Source of the DNA: Adineta steineri
Taxonomy: Eukaryota > Rotifera > Eurotatoria > Adinetida > Adinetidae
Direction: 5' to 3'
DNA: 64,000 nt
NCBI GenBank assembly: GCA_905250115.1
Contig: CAJNOI010000281.1
Coordinates: 27,068 to 91,067, forward strand
The position numbers and the translations under genes were made by a program. This document shows positions 25,901 through 42,887 of this stretch, piece by piece (position 1 is the stretch's first letter; each line of letters begins with the position of its first letter). The notes under the pieces are model-generated. The model saw nothing but the letters and a program-made list of their open reading frames with translations. It had not been told where the DNA came from and did not search any database.

Positions 25901-27218
25901 ATCTTTAAGTGATGCATTACAAAAAAATACAGTAACTATCATTATCTCTTTATTTATACCATGTCTTTGGCTTCACTATTTCATCTAGTCACTCACTACA
26001 CTAGGTCTCCCGATGAATCAGATCGGTCATGCTGGAGCACAATCCTTGGGTAATGCATTACAACACAACACAGTAACTCTCATTCTCTCTTTATCTTTAC
26101 CCTGTCTTTACCTCGACTTCTTTCTCTAGACACTCGTCACACTAGAACTCTGGAGCAATAAAATCGGAGATGTTGGAGCACAATATTTAGGCAATGGATT
26201 ACAACACAACACAGTAACTTACATTCTCTCTCTATCTATAACATGTCTTGACCTTTACTCTTTCATTTAGACACTCACGAAGCTATCTCTCTCGAGCAAT
26301 GAAATTGGAGATGTCGGAGCACAATCATTGGGTAACGCATTACAACATAACACAGTAACTCTTATTCTCTCTTTATCTACACCTTGTCTCTATCGATACT
26401 ACTTCATCTAGACACTCATCACACTATATATTGGGGGGAATCAAATTGAAGATGCTGGAGCACAGTCGTTGGGTAACGCATTAAAACATAACACAGTAAC
26501 TCGCATTCTCTCTTTATCTATACCACGTGTTTACCTCTACTGTTTCATACAGACACTTACGACACTAGATCTCTCGAGCAATCAAATCGGAGATGTTGGA
26601 GCACAATCTCTAGGTAATGGATTACAACACAACACAGTAATTATAATTCTCTCTTTATCTATACCATGTCTTGACCTCTACTACTTCATCTAGACACTCA
26701 CCACACTGGATCTTCAATATAATCAAATCGGAGTAGTTGGAGCACGATTTTTAGCTGATGGATTACAACACAACAAAGTAACTCACAATCTCTCTTTATC
26801 TATACTATGTCCTTACCTCCACTACTTCATCTAGAGCCTCACCACACTAGATCTTGAACATAATCAAATCGGAGATGGTGGAGCACAACATTTGGGCCAT
26901 GCATTACAATACAACACAGTAACTCTCATGCTCTCTTTATCTATACCGTATCTTTACCTCTATTGCCTCACCTAGACACTCACCACACTAAATCTTGAAT
27001 GGAATGAAATCGGCGATGTTGGGTTGCAATGCTTGGTCGATGGATTACGACACAACACAGTAATTCTCATTCTCTTTATATCTCTAGAACATCTTTGCCT
27101 CCATTTTTCTATCTAGACACTTACCGAACTACACGCCATGAATACTTTGGATGAGTGCGATGCACTGAATACGATCTATGAATTACTTGAACGAAATGGA
27201 ACAGGAAGAAAAGCGTGA
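22932..27218 (+). CDS. F-box protein with 18 one-exon leucine-rich repeats
   Basis: Exon 1 (22932-23177, 82 residues) carries an F-box-like motif (FHTLPVELVYRILDC...). This family adapts substrates to SCF ubiquitin ligases. After a 1.4-kb intron come 18 exons of exactly 84 nt, each in phase 0 and each encoding one 28-residue RNI/NLRC-type LRR (pattern TLTTLDLSSNKIGDVGAQSL). Exon starts: 24583, 24723, 24863, 25004, 25145, 25286, 25427, 25566, 25707, 25848, 25989, 26130, 26271, 26412, 26553, 26694, 26835, 26976. The last exon (27117-27218) encodes a different C-terminal helix ending NGTGRKA. Total about 620 residues. The LRRs probably form a curved binding surface. The long first intron could hide exons I do not see; alternatively the LRR array is a separate gene next to the F-box exon. 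Confidence 0.75.
24583..27116 (+). repeat. Tandem exon-intron array, 141-bp unit x18
   Basis: Units of 84-nt exon plus 55-57-nt intron. Of 18 introns, 15 are 57 nt, two are 56 and one is 55. Introns resemble each other nearly as well as exons do (start GTAACTCTCATTCTCTC, end CTTCATCTAG), so the whole exon-intron unit was duplicated, not the exon alone. Confidence 0.93.
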
Positions 27219-29029
27219 ATCGTAGTATTAAATGTATTTTGATGGGGAATAAACTGCTGATAATGATCATGGAAGTATTTTTTTCTGCTTTAATTTTCGG
27301 AGAAATAATAAAAAAACTACTTAGTTTCAAATTCAATCGATATTGTGGTGAAAACGTTTTGTTTTTTGGCGAGGGAGATGATGCTGTTCTTAAAAAATCG
27401 AACTTTTGCTGAAGAAATGGGCGAGGGTGTATCGCATGCAAAACTAAGCTGAGATTTTTTGTAGCAATATTAAAACTTTAAAAGGATCTTTTCTGGAAGG
27501 CTGAGCCAGAGAAGGTTTTATATGATAGTATCAAAACTCGGAAATATGATTTAGGATTACGAAGAACGATCAAAGGTTTCCTGTGATAATAGTAAAACTC
27601 TGAGACATTCTTTCTAGTATTACAAAAACGAAGAGTCGTGCCTGATCTTATTGAACCAGAAATAGTGTCTTCATTTACAGTGAACCGTAAAATATGCAGT
27701 AAAAATTAGTGCTGAATTCAGAATGATTCTGTGTTTAATACTGTTGAATCAAGTGTAACGGTTTTAGTTTCGTGGACTTCCTCGAGGCTTTGTAGTTGAA
27801 TAGCTGAATCATCAAGAATTTATCAAGAGATAAAAAAAGTACAGTATGAACTATTTTGTAACTATGAAAATTCTGTTATCGAAGTGGCTTTGGGCTCGTT
27901 CAATAGTACTATCACATTTAGTAATATTATTTTTTTACTTAGTTTAATGTAGAGTAACATGTATTGAAAATGGTTTTTCGGTAGTATCAAATGAAATCGT
28001 ATGGTGTTGTTGAAGTAACCTTGTAGCATACTGATGAAAGAAAAGCAGATAATTCGTTTGCTGTACATGGAATGATCATGTGAAGAATTGTTGAAATGAA
28101 AATGAAAATAAATAGATTAGCAAGGAAGTATCGTCTATGGCATAGAGACAAAGCGATTATATAAAATTGCATTGTGTTGAATGTCACATTGAGTTCTAAT
28201 ATCATAATGAATTGGAAAAACCAGTAGTTCAGGTTTCTACACTTCATATACATGTTATGTAATAAAACTGATGAAAACATATTGTGAACGTGATTATATA
28301 ATATCATACATTATATCTATATTTGACATAGATATGTGAATATTATTACATAAAATACGTATTTATTGATACATGATATAGTTAAGACTGAATGTATCGA
28401 TAGCATTTTGGAAAAAAGAAGTCGTATATATTTTCACTGAATTAATGACGATTTTCTATTAATACATCCGAGATAATCATAGTCCATTGTCAATATCAGC
28501 TAGATGCATGAAGAATAGATTATGATTTGTTAGTTAATTGAAATGATTATATTGTCAAAACAAGTTATAATGAATACACTTCTATAATGTTCTGAACTAT
28601 GTTCGAAGAAAATCCATGAAAGAGTAAATATTATAATGTGCTTCTGTTTATTTCAGAATACCCTCAAGGAGAGTACAATATTATGCATTATGAATTGTAG
28701 ATACACTTTACCTTATGAGAAAATTTCAAATGTTTTCAAATTATTATCATTTATTGTTGAATGATTTACAGAAAATATTTGAATGTTTATAAAAGAGCGC
28801 TTCAGTTCAATTTTCATTGAAAATGCCGTTGGAACCATTGATAAAATAGCAGTATTTTTTCAAAGATGTTTAAAAAACAATTGTATTTCATAGAAAATGA
28901 ATGTAGTTTCAATACATTGAGTAAAATAATCTGAACAATATCGAAAGTATGATAATCAATTAAAACAAAACTAAAGAGTAGATATGTTGACTTTGATTAC
29001 GAAGCGCCTTTCTATTCATCATTAGTATA
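27219..29029. other. Intergenic 1.8 kb
   Basis: AT-rich. Open frames here (for example 27121-27441 minus, 27987-28307 minus) lack domain similarity and overlap the 3' end of the LRR gene or plain AT-rich sequence. I see no supported gene. Confidence 0.5.
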
Positions 29030-30186
29030 ATGACACAATCATCAGATAGTTCAAATAAATCATATCTACAAAGAGAAATATCAAGTCAACAAAATCTTTC
29101 ATATTTAACTACAGTTGATTATCTTCTTGTTCGACAAATATTTGATACAGAACAATTAGTTCAAACTCTTGTTGGAATTACTGCACGAGTTAAATTTGGA
29201 ATTTTTAATAATTTAAATCAACAGATTTGTTTTGCTTATGAAGGTAATTTGAAAAGATTTTTTTATTAGTCTTCTAATTTTATAATTAAGAATCTAATTG
29301 TTTTGAACGTTTCTGTTGTGGATCAAATCGTAGTTTTATTATACATATTGTCAATAACTCTAATCAGGTTTCAAAACAAAGGAAAATTATTTATTATTTT
29401 TTGTAATAAAAAATAGGAAATTATTCGAATTGAACGAAATCGAAAATTTTGTACAGGAATTTGTTTTTGTTTTGCAAATTCTTGTGATTGTTGTACTGAA
29501 GAAGCTTTTGTTGAATCACCACCTGGAACTTATATTGGTAAAATTCGACAAAAGTTTGTAACAATATATTCAATAATTAATCATCAGATATATCTTTTCA
29601 AGAGCAAGTTGTTGTCGTACTCGATTTAATTTAATCAACGAATCAAATGAAAAAATATTATCCATATCAAGTGATTATTGTATTTGTAATGGTCCTTGTT
29701 ATTGTTGTTGTGAAAATAAATTTACAGTATAAATGAATGAATAAAAAAAAAACCAAAAATTAATTTTTATATTTATTAATATAGATCATTGGATATGATG
29801 ATCATACAGAAATTGGAGCAATTCATAAAAAATATGGTGAATTATACATAACATAAATTTCGCAAAAAAAAATATTATAAATATTTATTTTAGCTGGATT
29901 TATTCATGAAGCTTTTACAGATGTGGAATTGTTTACTATTACATGTAAATATATACACATATGTGTAGTAAAGTTAAAATGCCAATTATTATGATTTATA
30001 GTTTTTCTCATTCTTATCTTATTTTGTATGTTTTTAGTTCCAAAAGATCTTGATACGCGTCTGAAAGCTATTGGTTTAGCTGCACTTTTTCTTATCGTAA
30101 GAATGCATTTTATTAATTTCAAGGTCTTTTTTATCGTTTTCTTATTTTTTAAGAATATAATGCATTTCACACAACAAAATCGCTAA
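29030..30186 (+). CDS. Phospholipid scramblase (PLSCR family)
   Basis: Eight short exons join in phase: 29030-29243, 29291-29367, 29417-29553, 29588-29726, 29785-29836, 29894-29944, 30038-30096, 30154-30186; 253 residues. Scramblase landmarks in order: LSYLTTVDYLLVRQ at the domain start; ESNCFERFCCG; two Cys clusters (FCFANSCDCC, CICNGPCYCCC; possible palmitoylation sites); GFIHEAFTD followed by FPKDLDTRLKA, the acidic calcium-binding segment; and a C-terminal hydrophobic stretch (IGLAALFLI) as the single membrane helix, ending in a short tail. It lacks the long Pro-rich N-terminus of PLSCR1. Predicted calcium-activated bidirectional lipid movement at the plasma membrane, or a nuclear/signalling role as in some PLSCRs. 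Which PLSCR paralogue it is cannot be told. Confidence 0.9.
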
Positions 30187-30901
30187 TAAACGAAATGATT
30201 CTTATTTCTGACGTAGACAGTTGAAATCAAATTATGTAATAATAATAGATGATTTTCATGTTAATTTGTTGACCTGTTTTTTTGTTTTCGATGATATTAT
30301 ATATAGACAATCATATGTCCTAAGATGACGTCAATAAAAGGTGATAAAGCAAAAAAATACGAACTAATCAATCATTAGAGACGAGACTTTTACGACGAAA
30401 GAATTATTGTTGCACTGTTATTAGTCATACTATTTTCAAAAAATATAAACATTCATCAGTGAATTGATATTAAAGTAAAAAAGAACGATATTTCAATCTA
30501 GAACATGAGTCATCGTTAGAATATTTAACCAAATAAAAAGAAAAGAACAGAACAGAAGAAATATTTTTATATATATATAATACGACATATCGAGTCTGCA
30601 CTACGTTTTCTTTTTTTTTGACTCATTCTTGACACAACACACACTCAAAACAAACGCATTATTATAGTGAAAGTTCTTTTTTTCCTTTGATTGTACAGTC
30701 ATCACGATAGTAGTAGTATTTAAACTGAATACAGACACTATTTTTATATCTTAAACTTGAATTTTATAACGAAATGACGAATATATAGATATATATATAA
30801 ACGACTATATAGACGCTTATGAATAATACTTTTTGTTTTTCTTTCTATTCTATATATCTGTATTCTAGATCATTATATTTCTTTATATTTATTCGTTGTT
30901 C
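30187..30901. other. Intergenic 0.7 kb, promoter side of DUSP gene
   Basis: AT-rich with several TATATATA runs (about 30570, 30785). Probably the promoter and 5' UTR of the phosphatase gene. No gene seen. Confidence 0.4.
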
Positions 30902-32441
30902 ATGGCTTCATGTGCAGTTGAAATCACAGGATTAACAACAAACTATTGTCAGACAACAAATTCAATGAAACAATCATCTTCTTTTGAAACAATAAATCCA
31001 CGATGTCAATTCAGTTTTCATGCTGATCCTTGCATCATGGATCGAACAGCAATATTACAAAATCATGAATTAACAAAGAAAAGACAATTCAATCGAAGTC
31101 ATACATATTCAGGTACGAATGAATTTCCAACTATAATTACAGACAACAACAGCTGTTCGTCACAAGCTGTTCCAATAAATAATCATGAAAGTATGAAATA
31201 AATATATTCATTTGATTTTTGAATTAAATTATATCTTTCTAGGTCTAGTCACATCAATTCGACCAAAAACATTATTTCCAAATGAGTCGATAAACAATCT
31301 ATCTGTACCACGTTATCGAACATGTCTAAGTCATCCATCGACAATATCTGACTCATTTCTCTCTAATGACGATAATACCTTATCACCTCCTAGTTTTACT
31401 TCATTACCTATACTTGAGTCTCCTCCAGCTAAACGTCTTCGACCACAAACATTGAACTTTAAATCAACAAATCAATCTGTTCCTATTATAGCGATAATAA
31501 ATTCTTCATCATCGTCATCCACTAATTTTATTGAATCCAGCGAATTAGTTAACAAATTAAATGAAAACAATGCAATAGTCATCTTTGATTGTGGTTCACC
31601 ATTTCGTTATAATGAAAATCATATAATTCGATCCAATCTTCTTCATGTTTCTGATAAAGTTTCTCGTAGACGTTTTAAAACTAATCCAACAAAAAATTTA
31701 ACAATTGATCTGGAACAATTAAATAATTGTGATTCTATTATTTTATATGATGATAATATTAATAATGATCAACAATTATCAGCAGGAATCAAATGTGCAT
31801 GTGAAATAATTCAACGTTCTCTTACAATCAAATATCCTTCAATATTTATACTTAAAAATTCTTTTGAAGAATTTGCAAAACTTTATCCAAATCTATGTGA
31901 ATCTTCACAAACATCATTATTTACACCAAATGATCTACCATCATCATCGTCATCATCAACTCCTAGTTTAGATCCTTTAAATTATCCAATGACACATATT
32001 ATCGATGGTTTATTTATTGGTAGTGAATCTAATGCTAAAAATTTAGAAGAATTAACTTCAGAAAATATTCGACATATTATTAATGTAACATCTCATGTGC
32101 CCTTATATCATTCAGAACAATGCCATTATTATCATATACCAGCTGATGATACACAAAAACAAAATTTATTAGATTATTTCGATGATGCTTATAGATTTAT
32201 ACAAAATGCAATAGAAAATAATGAAAAAGTACTTGTTCATTGTGTGGCTGGAATAAGTCGATCACCAGCTATAGTTATTAGTTTTTTAATGCGTTATGCA
32301 CATATGACAATGAATGATGCTTATGAATTTGTCAAAGAAAAACGTTCCATTGTTTCACCAAATCTTAATTTCATGGGACAATTACTTCAATATGAAAAAA
32401 AATTAAGAGACCAAAACGAAATACTTTCGAACAAAAATTAG
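30902..32441 (+). CDS. DUSP10: DUSP10/MKP-5-like MAP kinase phosphatase
   Basis: Dual-specificity phosphatase that removes phosphates from the Thr-X-Tyr loop of p38/JNK-type kinases. Two exons (30902-31190, 31243-32441), 495 residues; human DUSP10 is 482. An N-terminal Ser/Pro-rich region precedes a rhodanese-type MAPK-binding domain (about residues 200-320) with the basic docking motif SRRRFK. The catalytic domain follows (about 350-485): MTHIIDGLFIGSESNAKNLE, general acid Asp in the IPADDT segment, and the P-loop HCVAGISRS with the nucleophile Cys. The segment FVKEKRSIVSPNLNFMGQLL is specific to the DUSP10/8/16 branch, and VTSHVPLYH favours DUSP10. The start is the first in-frame ATG. Confidence 0.9.
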
Positions 32442-33364
32442 TTGTTGTTTTTTTAAACGTTATGCTTTTTATTGTATATTTTCTTTTTTGTTAAATTATT
32501 GTTTACTTTTTTGTTCATTGAAATTCAGCACAAAAAAACTAGATAATTTTAAAATGTAGGTGACGATGATTTATTCACGAAAAAAAACCCATTACTTATG
32601 ATTAGTAGGAAATTGTCTATTAGTAATCTGACACGTAATAACAGTTACTCATCGTATAGTGACTGATGTAAAACATTTGACACTACAATACAAATGATTT
32701 CAATTGCGTTCTTACAATATATAATGTAATGAGAAAAAGCTTCCGCAACATCAGCTGCATGTTACGCAATAGATGAGTAATATGACTTTTAATTGGTAGG
32801 GTCATATTACTAAAGGTGCAACAGTCGGAAGTAAAATATATTGAATGTAAATAACGAACTTAGCAGAATTTATAATTTAAAAAATTATTTATAATCTATA
32901 TATATGAAGATATAAATAGATACTTTTTAGACATCCATAATAAGTAATAATGTATAGAATGATAAAAATAGATACATTATATAATTTCATAGGAGTAAAT
33001 TAATCTATATTTTATTAATGTATTTTATTATAACTTGAAGTAATCCATGAAAATAATCTTATAAATAGTCATTTCCTCCTTCGATATAGTTTTAATAATT
33101 ATTGAAATATTTATTCTAGTCTGTTGAAGTTTTGTCCTAATATTAAATATTTGTTAGGTTGACATATATATCTTGTATTTTGAATTCATAGTCATATTTA
33201 TATATAAAATAAAACACAATAATTTATATCAATATTTAACTGTGAAAATATAAGGTCTCTTATTTATAAGTTTAGTCTAATATCGACAAAAAGTCTCACA
33301 GTTTTTTGTTAATGTGAAAATACTATACAAAAAAAAAACAAAGAACAACAATAAATTGTTTTTT
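32442..33364. other. Intergenic 0.9 kb between convergent genes
   Basis: AT-rich 3' flanks of the phosphatase and diacylglycerol kinase genes. An imperfect inverted repeat is visible near 32610-32790 (GTAATATGAC-type words); otherwise nothing. Confidence 0.35.
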
Positions 33365-36300
33365 TCATCTAGTCTCATTTCTTAATACTACCACTTGACC
33401 TGCATGTGTAATATTTACAGCAACAGATTCTGGTAAATAAAATGGTTCACCATCCATTTGTGCTGTCATAGGACAACATATTTCAATACGTACTTGACTA
33501 CATTGTGCAATACGCATACCACGAAAACCAATATGAATCGTAGCCATATGTGTTGTACTTAAACCTACAACTTCAATTTTTTTATCACCAAAATCTTGTC
33601 GTTCAAAACGGCCAGTTGAATTATTAACTGTTGTTATTATTGATGAATTCATTTGATCAGTTGAACATTCATTTAATGTTATTAATTCATAAACTTCATG
33701 TGTATTTGCTGGTAAATCAAGTATATCAATAGAACTTGTTGAAATTTGTTCAAATGAATCAGAATCTTTTTGTATGGTTATTGGTGGTGATGACGAGGAA
33801 TTATTTGATGATTTACCCCATGGATTTGTACCTGATGCATAACCCGATATATTTAAAACAAGTAATGTATGACAATTTTTAATTGAATCAGTTAAATTTT
33901 CTCCATCACATATTAAACGTATATATGAACTTAAATTCCACATTTTTGAACGTGCAAAATCATTTAAATATTTTCGACTTTCATTTAAATACATTAATTT
34001 ATTTTTTAATGGTGAAGAAAATTTTGCTGGATCACGTGAACGTCTATCATGAAATTCTAATGCTATAGCTGCATCTAAACCAAAACTCATATAATTTATA
34101 AAACGTGTATTTGGTAATGTACGATGATTTTGATAGGATGCACGTTTTGTATCACGAATAAATTTTGGATGAGTAAAAAACGATAAAAATGATCGTCCAG
34201 TATTAAGATTTATACTTGAATTTGTTAAATCCATTGGTTCAATTGTAACTTGCCAACGATCAAGTGCTATGGGTTGTGCATATGGTATTTGTGCTAGAGT
34301 TGGTAATAAACGTTTCGGATCATATTGTTCACCCCATGATAATACACGTGATAAATCATTACCGGTACCTAATGGACATATACAAACAGGTGGATTATTT
34401 AATGATGGATAAATTTCAGCTAAACGACCTAATACCCAACCAACAGTACCATCACCACCAAATACACATATGCGAATATTTGGCAGTTGTGAATATATTT
34501 CTAAGGCATTAATTATAGTTTGATCATTTTCAAGTAAAAATACTTGACGAGGATTTAATAGACGTAATAATTTACGATAGATTTTTTCACCACTTTGACC
34601 ACCAGAACGTTTATTTATAAATAGAAGTAAGGGTGTATAACCAGTATCATGTTCATTATAAGAAGGATTCTGAGCACGAAAAAGTAATGGATAATTAGGT
34701 GAACGATGTATCCATTGTGGTCGAACAATTATATTTCTAAAAGAAAACGGAATATTTCAAAAGAATGAAATAATATATTTTTTTATAATCATACCTAAAT
34801 ATTCCATAGTCACATTTATGTTTATCATCATGATTAAATATTTGTTCCCAACAACGTCTATGATAACCACGTGAACACCATAAACATTGAAGGCCATTTG
34901 TTGTTCTAGATAGCTTTGGACTGTCTGGTATTGGACTTTTATTATAACCGAAACCTCTCGATGCTATATCAAATGTTGGCATTGTTGATGGTCGAGTATT
35001 TCCACTAAACATAACATTTGATATAGATTTTCGTTTACAAAAAGCACATGGTTTAGTAAGTATCGATACAGGAGACCAATAATGTCGATCAACTTTATTT
35101 TGTTCGTCGTCATCAAAAAATGATGGACGACATAATGGCATAAAATTTGTTTTACTTGCTGCTGCCGCTGTTGTTGTTGTTGATGTTCGTAAATTTAATA
35201 GATGATGATTATGTACAACAATGAAACATGATTCACATTGAACGAGTGATAAAATAAGTGTTGGTTTAGGATTTTTACAAGAAAAAAACGCACATGCTGG
35301 CGATGATGCAGGGTCATTTTGATGATATGGAAACCAACAATGTGACGTAGAAGATGCTCGATCTGTCCAATCAACACCATATAAAATTGGAATGTTTGAT
35401 TCTGATGGTGATGAAGATGATGAAGATGATATCGATTGTAAAGTACTATTAAAAAACAACCAGAAGATAATTTATTCAAAATGATCTTTTGTGATTTGAA
35501 TATACACTTGTAAATTAGTAAGTTCATTCATATTTTATGTATTTTTTTTTTTTGGTTGTCCTCATAATAAATATTGCTTTTACATTAGAAATTCCATATT
35601 ATTAATTGATCTGTCAATTTATTCTTCTCATCATAACAACTGTACGTTAGTTTATTTCTAGAAGTTGACAATCAATTTTCTTTCTATTTACTTCAAATAC
35701 ATATACATCATCAATCTGTCCAAAATAAGACAAGTAAATAGCTTGTCAGACAAATATTTTTTGCTATGTGCATTGATTATTATTATTATCATTATTATTA
35801 TTATTATATATTCTTTCTTTCTTTTTTTTTATTGAAAATATCAATAATAAGAAAATATTTTTCATACCTTTTTGAATTTGAGATTGATTCAGTTGTCATT
35901 TGTCCAGGCATATTTACCACATAATCTCTTGGAGATGGTAAACGAAAATGTGGTAACTCATCATCATCATCATCATCATTATCGTCGTCATTATCATCCT
36001 CGTCATCATCAAAATCATTTTTAATTGTTTGAGTTAATGATAATGGTTGATATCGAGGATGAAATTTTGTAGATAAATGTTCAATAGGTGTTGATGGCAA
36101 TGATATTGATGGCGTTCTATCTAATTTTTTATTATATAATTCCAAATTATATTTAGTAGGATTAATATCTAATCGACGTAGATCACGTTCAAGTATTCGA
36201 TGATTATTTTCACATCTATTTACTAAAGTATCACAATCACGTGGTTGACTAATTAAATCAAAACTTGAATGAGCATTTATATTTCCACATGTTGATATTG

Positions 36301-36394
36301 TTGTTGATGATGATACAGTTGTATTAATACATGATGTATATTCAAGAAGTTTATGTGGTGAACGAGATATTGATGGTGATGTTGATTCAGCCAT
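33365..36394 (-). CDS. Type IV diacylglycerol kinase (DGK zeta/iota-like)
   Basis: Phosphorylates diacylglycerol to phosphatidic acid, ending DAG signalling. Three exons (36394-35868, 35445-34795, 34736-33365), 849 residues. The N-terminal about 175 residues are low complexity with a long Asp tract. Two C1 zinc fingers follow: YGVDWTDRASSTSHCW..., the DGK zeta/iota form of C1-1, and HYWSPVSILTKPCAFCKRKS... through CLWCSRGYHRRC. The catalytic domain has the nucleotide loop FGGDGTVGWVLGRL and PLGTGNDLSRVLSWG, and then the accessory domain (FLSFFTHPKF... YMSFGLDAAIALEFHDRR; QMDGEPFYL). The protein ends soon after the accessory domain, so the ankyrin repeats and PDZ ligand of vertebrate type IV enzymes are absent. 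Type IV by the C1 form and domain order; zeta versus iota is not resolvable. Confidence 0.9.
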
Positions 36395-37731
36395 TCTTTC
36401 AATAAAGAAAGAAACAGACTAAAATATTTGTGGAATACATACGAATATTTTTGTTTGATTATATAAGAAAAAAAAAAAAAAAAGAAAGAAGAAAAACAAA
36501 ACGATAAAAATTTATCGGAAACTATGTTATCGTCACCCGCTTCCCTTTCTTTTATGTCTTTCGCCAGTTTGTACGACTAGTATTCTACTCGTCAACAGTA
36601 TGAACATCTTCATTGAATATGACAGTTATTTTTTTTTCTCTCTCTCTCTCTGTCGCTTATTTCTTCTTTATTACGGCGTGATGTCTGCTATGTCACCAAC
36701 ATAGTTTATGTCGATGTTGACGATCGATGAAGATGATGATATGGAAGACTGCCACATTTGTTTTTGACAAGAGAGACAATAATAACATTGTCGTTATTGT
36801 CTCAATCGTATTTCCACTCCTACTGTGTGTGTGTGTGTGTTATATGCATATTAGGCACGCAAACGAGATAAATCAATGAAAAACTATTGTCGTTTCTGTT
36901 TTTACAATGAATTCATTTGATCAATTTATCAGATTGTCGAACTAAATATGTAAAAAAGCTTAATATTTTCTTTTTTTCTATTATTTTCTAATTAAAATTA
37001 GTTTTCTAATTTAATTATTGTTTTACTAATTAACTTCAGCTTACCTGTTTATTAAATTTTCGTGTTTAGTAATATAAATTTACACATAAACATTGTTATA
37101 TGAACTGTAACAATATATTCGTATAAACGAGTATGAATAAAAGCCAGAAGTTTGTTGTTATTTTTTTGACAGACACAACAGCACACATACACACCACATA
37201 GGCAAAGCAGAGAAGGAAAAAAAAAAGGAGACCTATGTTATCAGACGAAGCCTATGGAATTTTTTTCTTCTTTTTTTTTTTACTCGTTTCTTTTTCTCCT
37301 GCGATGCTGTCGACAGCAAGAACCCATATTGTGTATTTATCGACATGCATTAGAAGAAAAAAAGAAAGAAAGTAAAGGTGCATGAATGTCAATGGAAGTT
37401 GAAAGTGACAATACACGCAAGTGAAAAAATTCATGGTTTTTCTTTTTTTTCTTTACGTGTTTTTTCATATATTGTATTAGTGTCATTTGGATTAAATAAG
37501 ACAACGAAAACAAAAAAAAAAAGAAAATTTCATCTGACAAATTGCCTACGCAGTTGATTTCAGCTATCGTGTTGTGCTTTTTTAATGACACATAAGTGCA
37601 TTTGAAGAAATGAAAATATTACTCAAGTTCTCCAAGAAGACTTATTAGTCATCTAGGAAAATTAGTTTATTACATTTTCTTTATTATAATAATAACACAA
37701 AAAAAAATAGAAGTAGATTTTTTTTATAAAA
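36395..37731. other. Intergenic 1.3 kb with microsatellites
   Basis: AT-rich, with a poly-A tract near 36470, CT repeat near 36640 and GT repeat near 36828. Upstream flank of the DGK gene and 3' flank of DNAJC17. Small open frames at 37252-37591 (minus) are low-complexity and not supported. Confidence 0.5.
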
Positions 37732-38532
37732 TCATGAAGTTGTTGCGTGTTGTGACATTTTTCTTAACATCATTGCTTCAAAATCTTCAAAGTCAGGTTT
37801 CGTTAAATCAACAAGATCATCTTGTTTAGTAACTGTTGGATTAGTTTGTTTTTGAAGTTTAACTGAAGCAAAATGTCGTCCACCGGAACCTTTTTCATTC
37901 TCAATAATTTTTGATATATGTTCATCATTAAATTCAATTAACGCCTTTTTAGGATACAGATTAACAATTGTTGAAATATTTCCATATTTTGAGAATATTT
38001 GTCTTAATTCATCATCTGTATATGGATCAGTATTTGGAAGATATTTGATAATAATATTTCGATGATTTAATAATTTTTTTTGTTTATCTTGTTCGATAAT
38101 ATTATGAAGATTCTCAAGTTCTTCATCCACCAAACGACTTCCTTCACGCCTTAAACGGTCAACTTCAGCACGTAATTTATCTGTGTTATATGTATTAACT
38201 GTTGATTTTGTTGCTTGTGATGCTTTTTGTTCTTTACGATCAAGATCTTCTTTAAATTTTTTTCGTTTTTCATCCATTTGTGATAAACGTTCTTCTTGAA
38301 CTTTTTTTTGTTTTCGACATGTATCATATGTTTTTCGAGCTTGTTCATCGGCTAATAATTCTAAAGCTCGTTTAATAAGTAAAAAATGTTCTTTTTTTTC
38401 TTCATCATCAGGATATTTATCTGGATGACATCTTAATGCTGTTTTTCGAAATGCAGTTGTTAATTCTTTGATTGAACATGTTTCTTCAACACCCAATAAA
38501 CCATAAAGATCCAATTGACTTAAATCAGTCAT
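37732..38532 (-). CDS. DNAJC17: DNAJC17 (J domain + RRM)
   Basis: J-domain co-chaperone with an RNA-recognition motif; the family is nuclear and linked to spliceosome assembly and transcription. Single exon, 266 residues, starting MTDLSQLDLYGLLGVEETCS; human DNAJC17 is 304. The J domain (about residues 8-75) keeps the HPD motif in RCHPDKYPDDEEKKE. A charged coiled coil (about 80-165) and an RRM near 175-245 (IIIKYLPNTDPYTDDELRQI) follow. The start is the ATG directly before the conserved LDLY; a longer frame exists upstream but overlaps the end of HECTD2. It lies 124 bp downstream of the HECTD2 stop on the same strand. Confidence 0.92.
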   Translation of the reverse strand: MTDLSQLDLYGLLGVEETCSIKELTTAFRKTALRCHPDKYPDDEEKKEHFLLIKRALELLADEQARKTYDTCRKQKKVQEERLSQMDEKRKKFKEDLDRKEQKASQATKSTVNTYNTDKLRAEVDRLRREGSRLVDEELENLHNIIEQDKQKKLLNHRNIIIKYLPNTDPYTDDELRQIFSKYGNISTIVNLYPKKALIEFNDEHISKIIENEKGSGGRHFASVKLQKQTNPTVTKQDDLVDLTKPDFEDFEAMMLRKMSQHATTS

Positions 38533-38656
38533 ATTTTTATCTGAAAGATTAAATGAGAATATAAGATTTATTTTAAGAAATGGAATGATTAAATTTATTT
38601 TCACAAAACAAAGAAAAATAAAAGAATTGTGTTTTTCTTCATCTTCTTTTTTGTTA

Positions 38657-42887
<4,231 letters not shown>

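Noticed and set aside
24583-27116. CRISPR-like regular repeat array
   Set aside because: The regular 84/57-nt alternation is explained by LRR exons with GT-AG introns, phase 0 throughout, in a eukaryotic genome.
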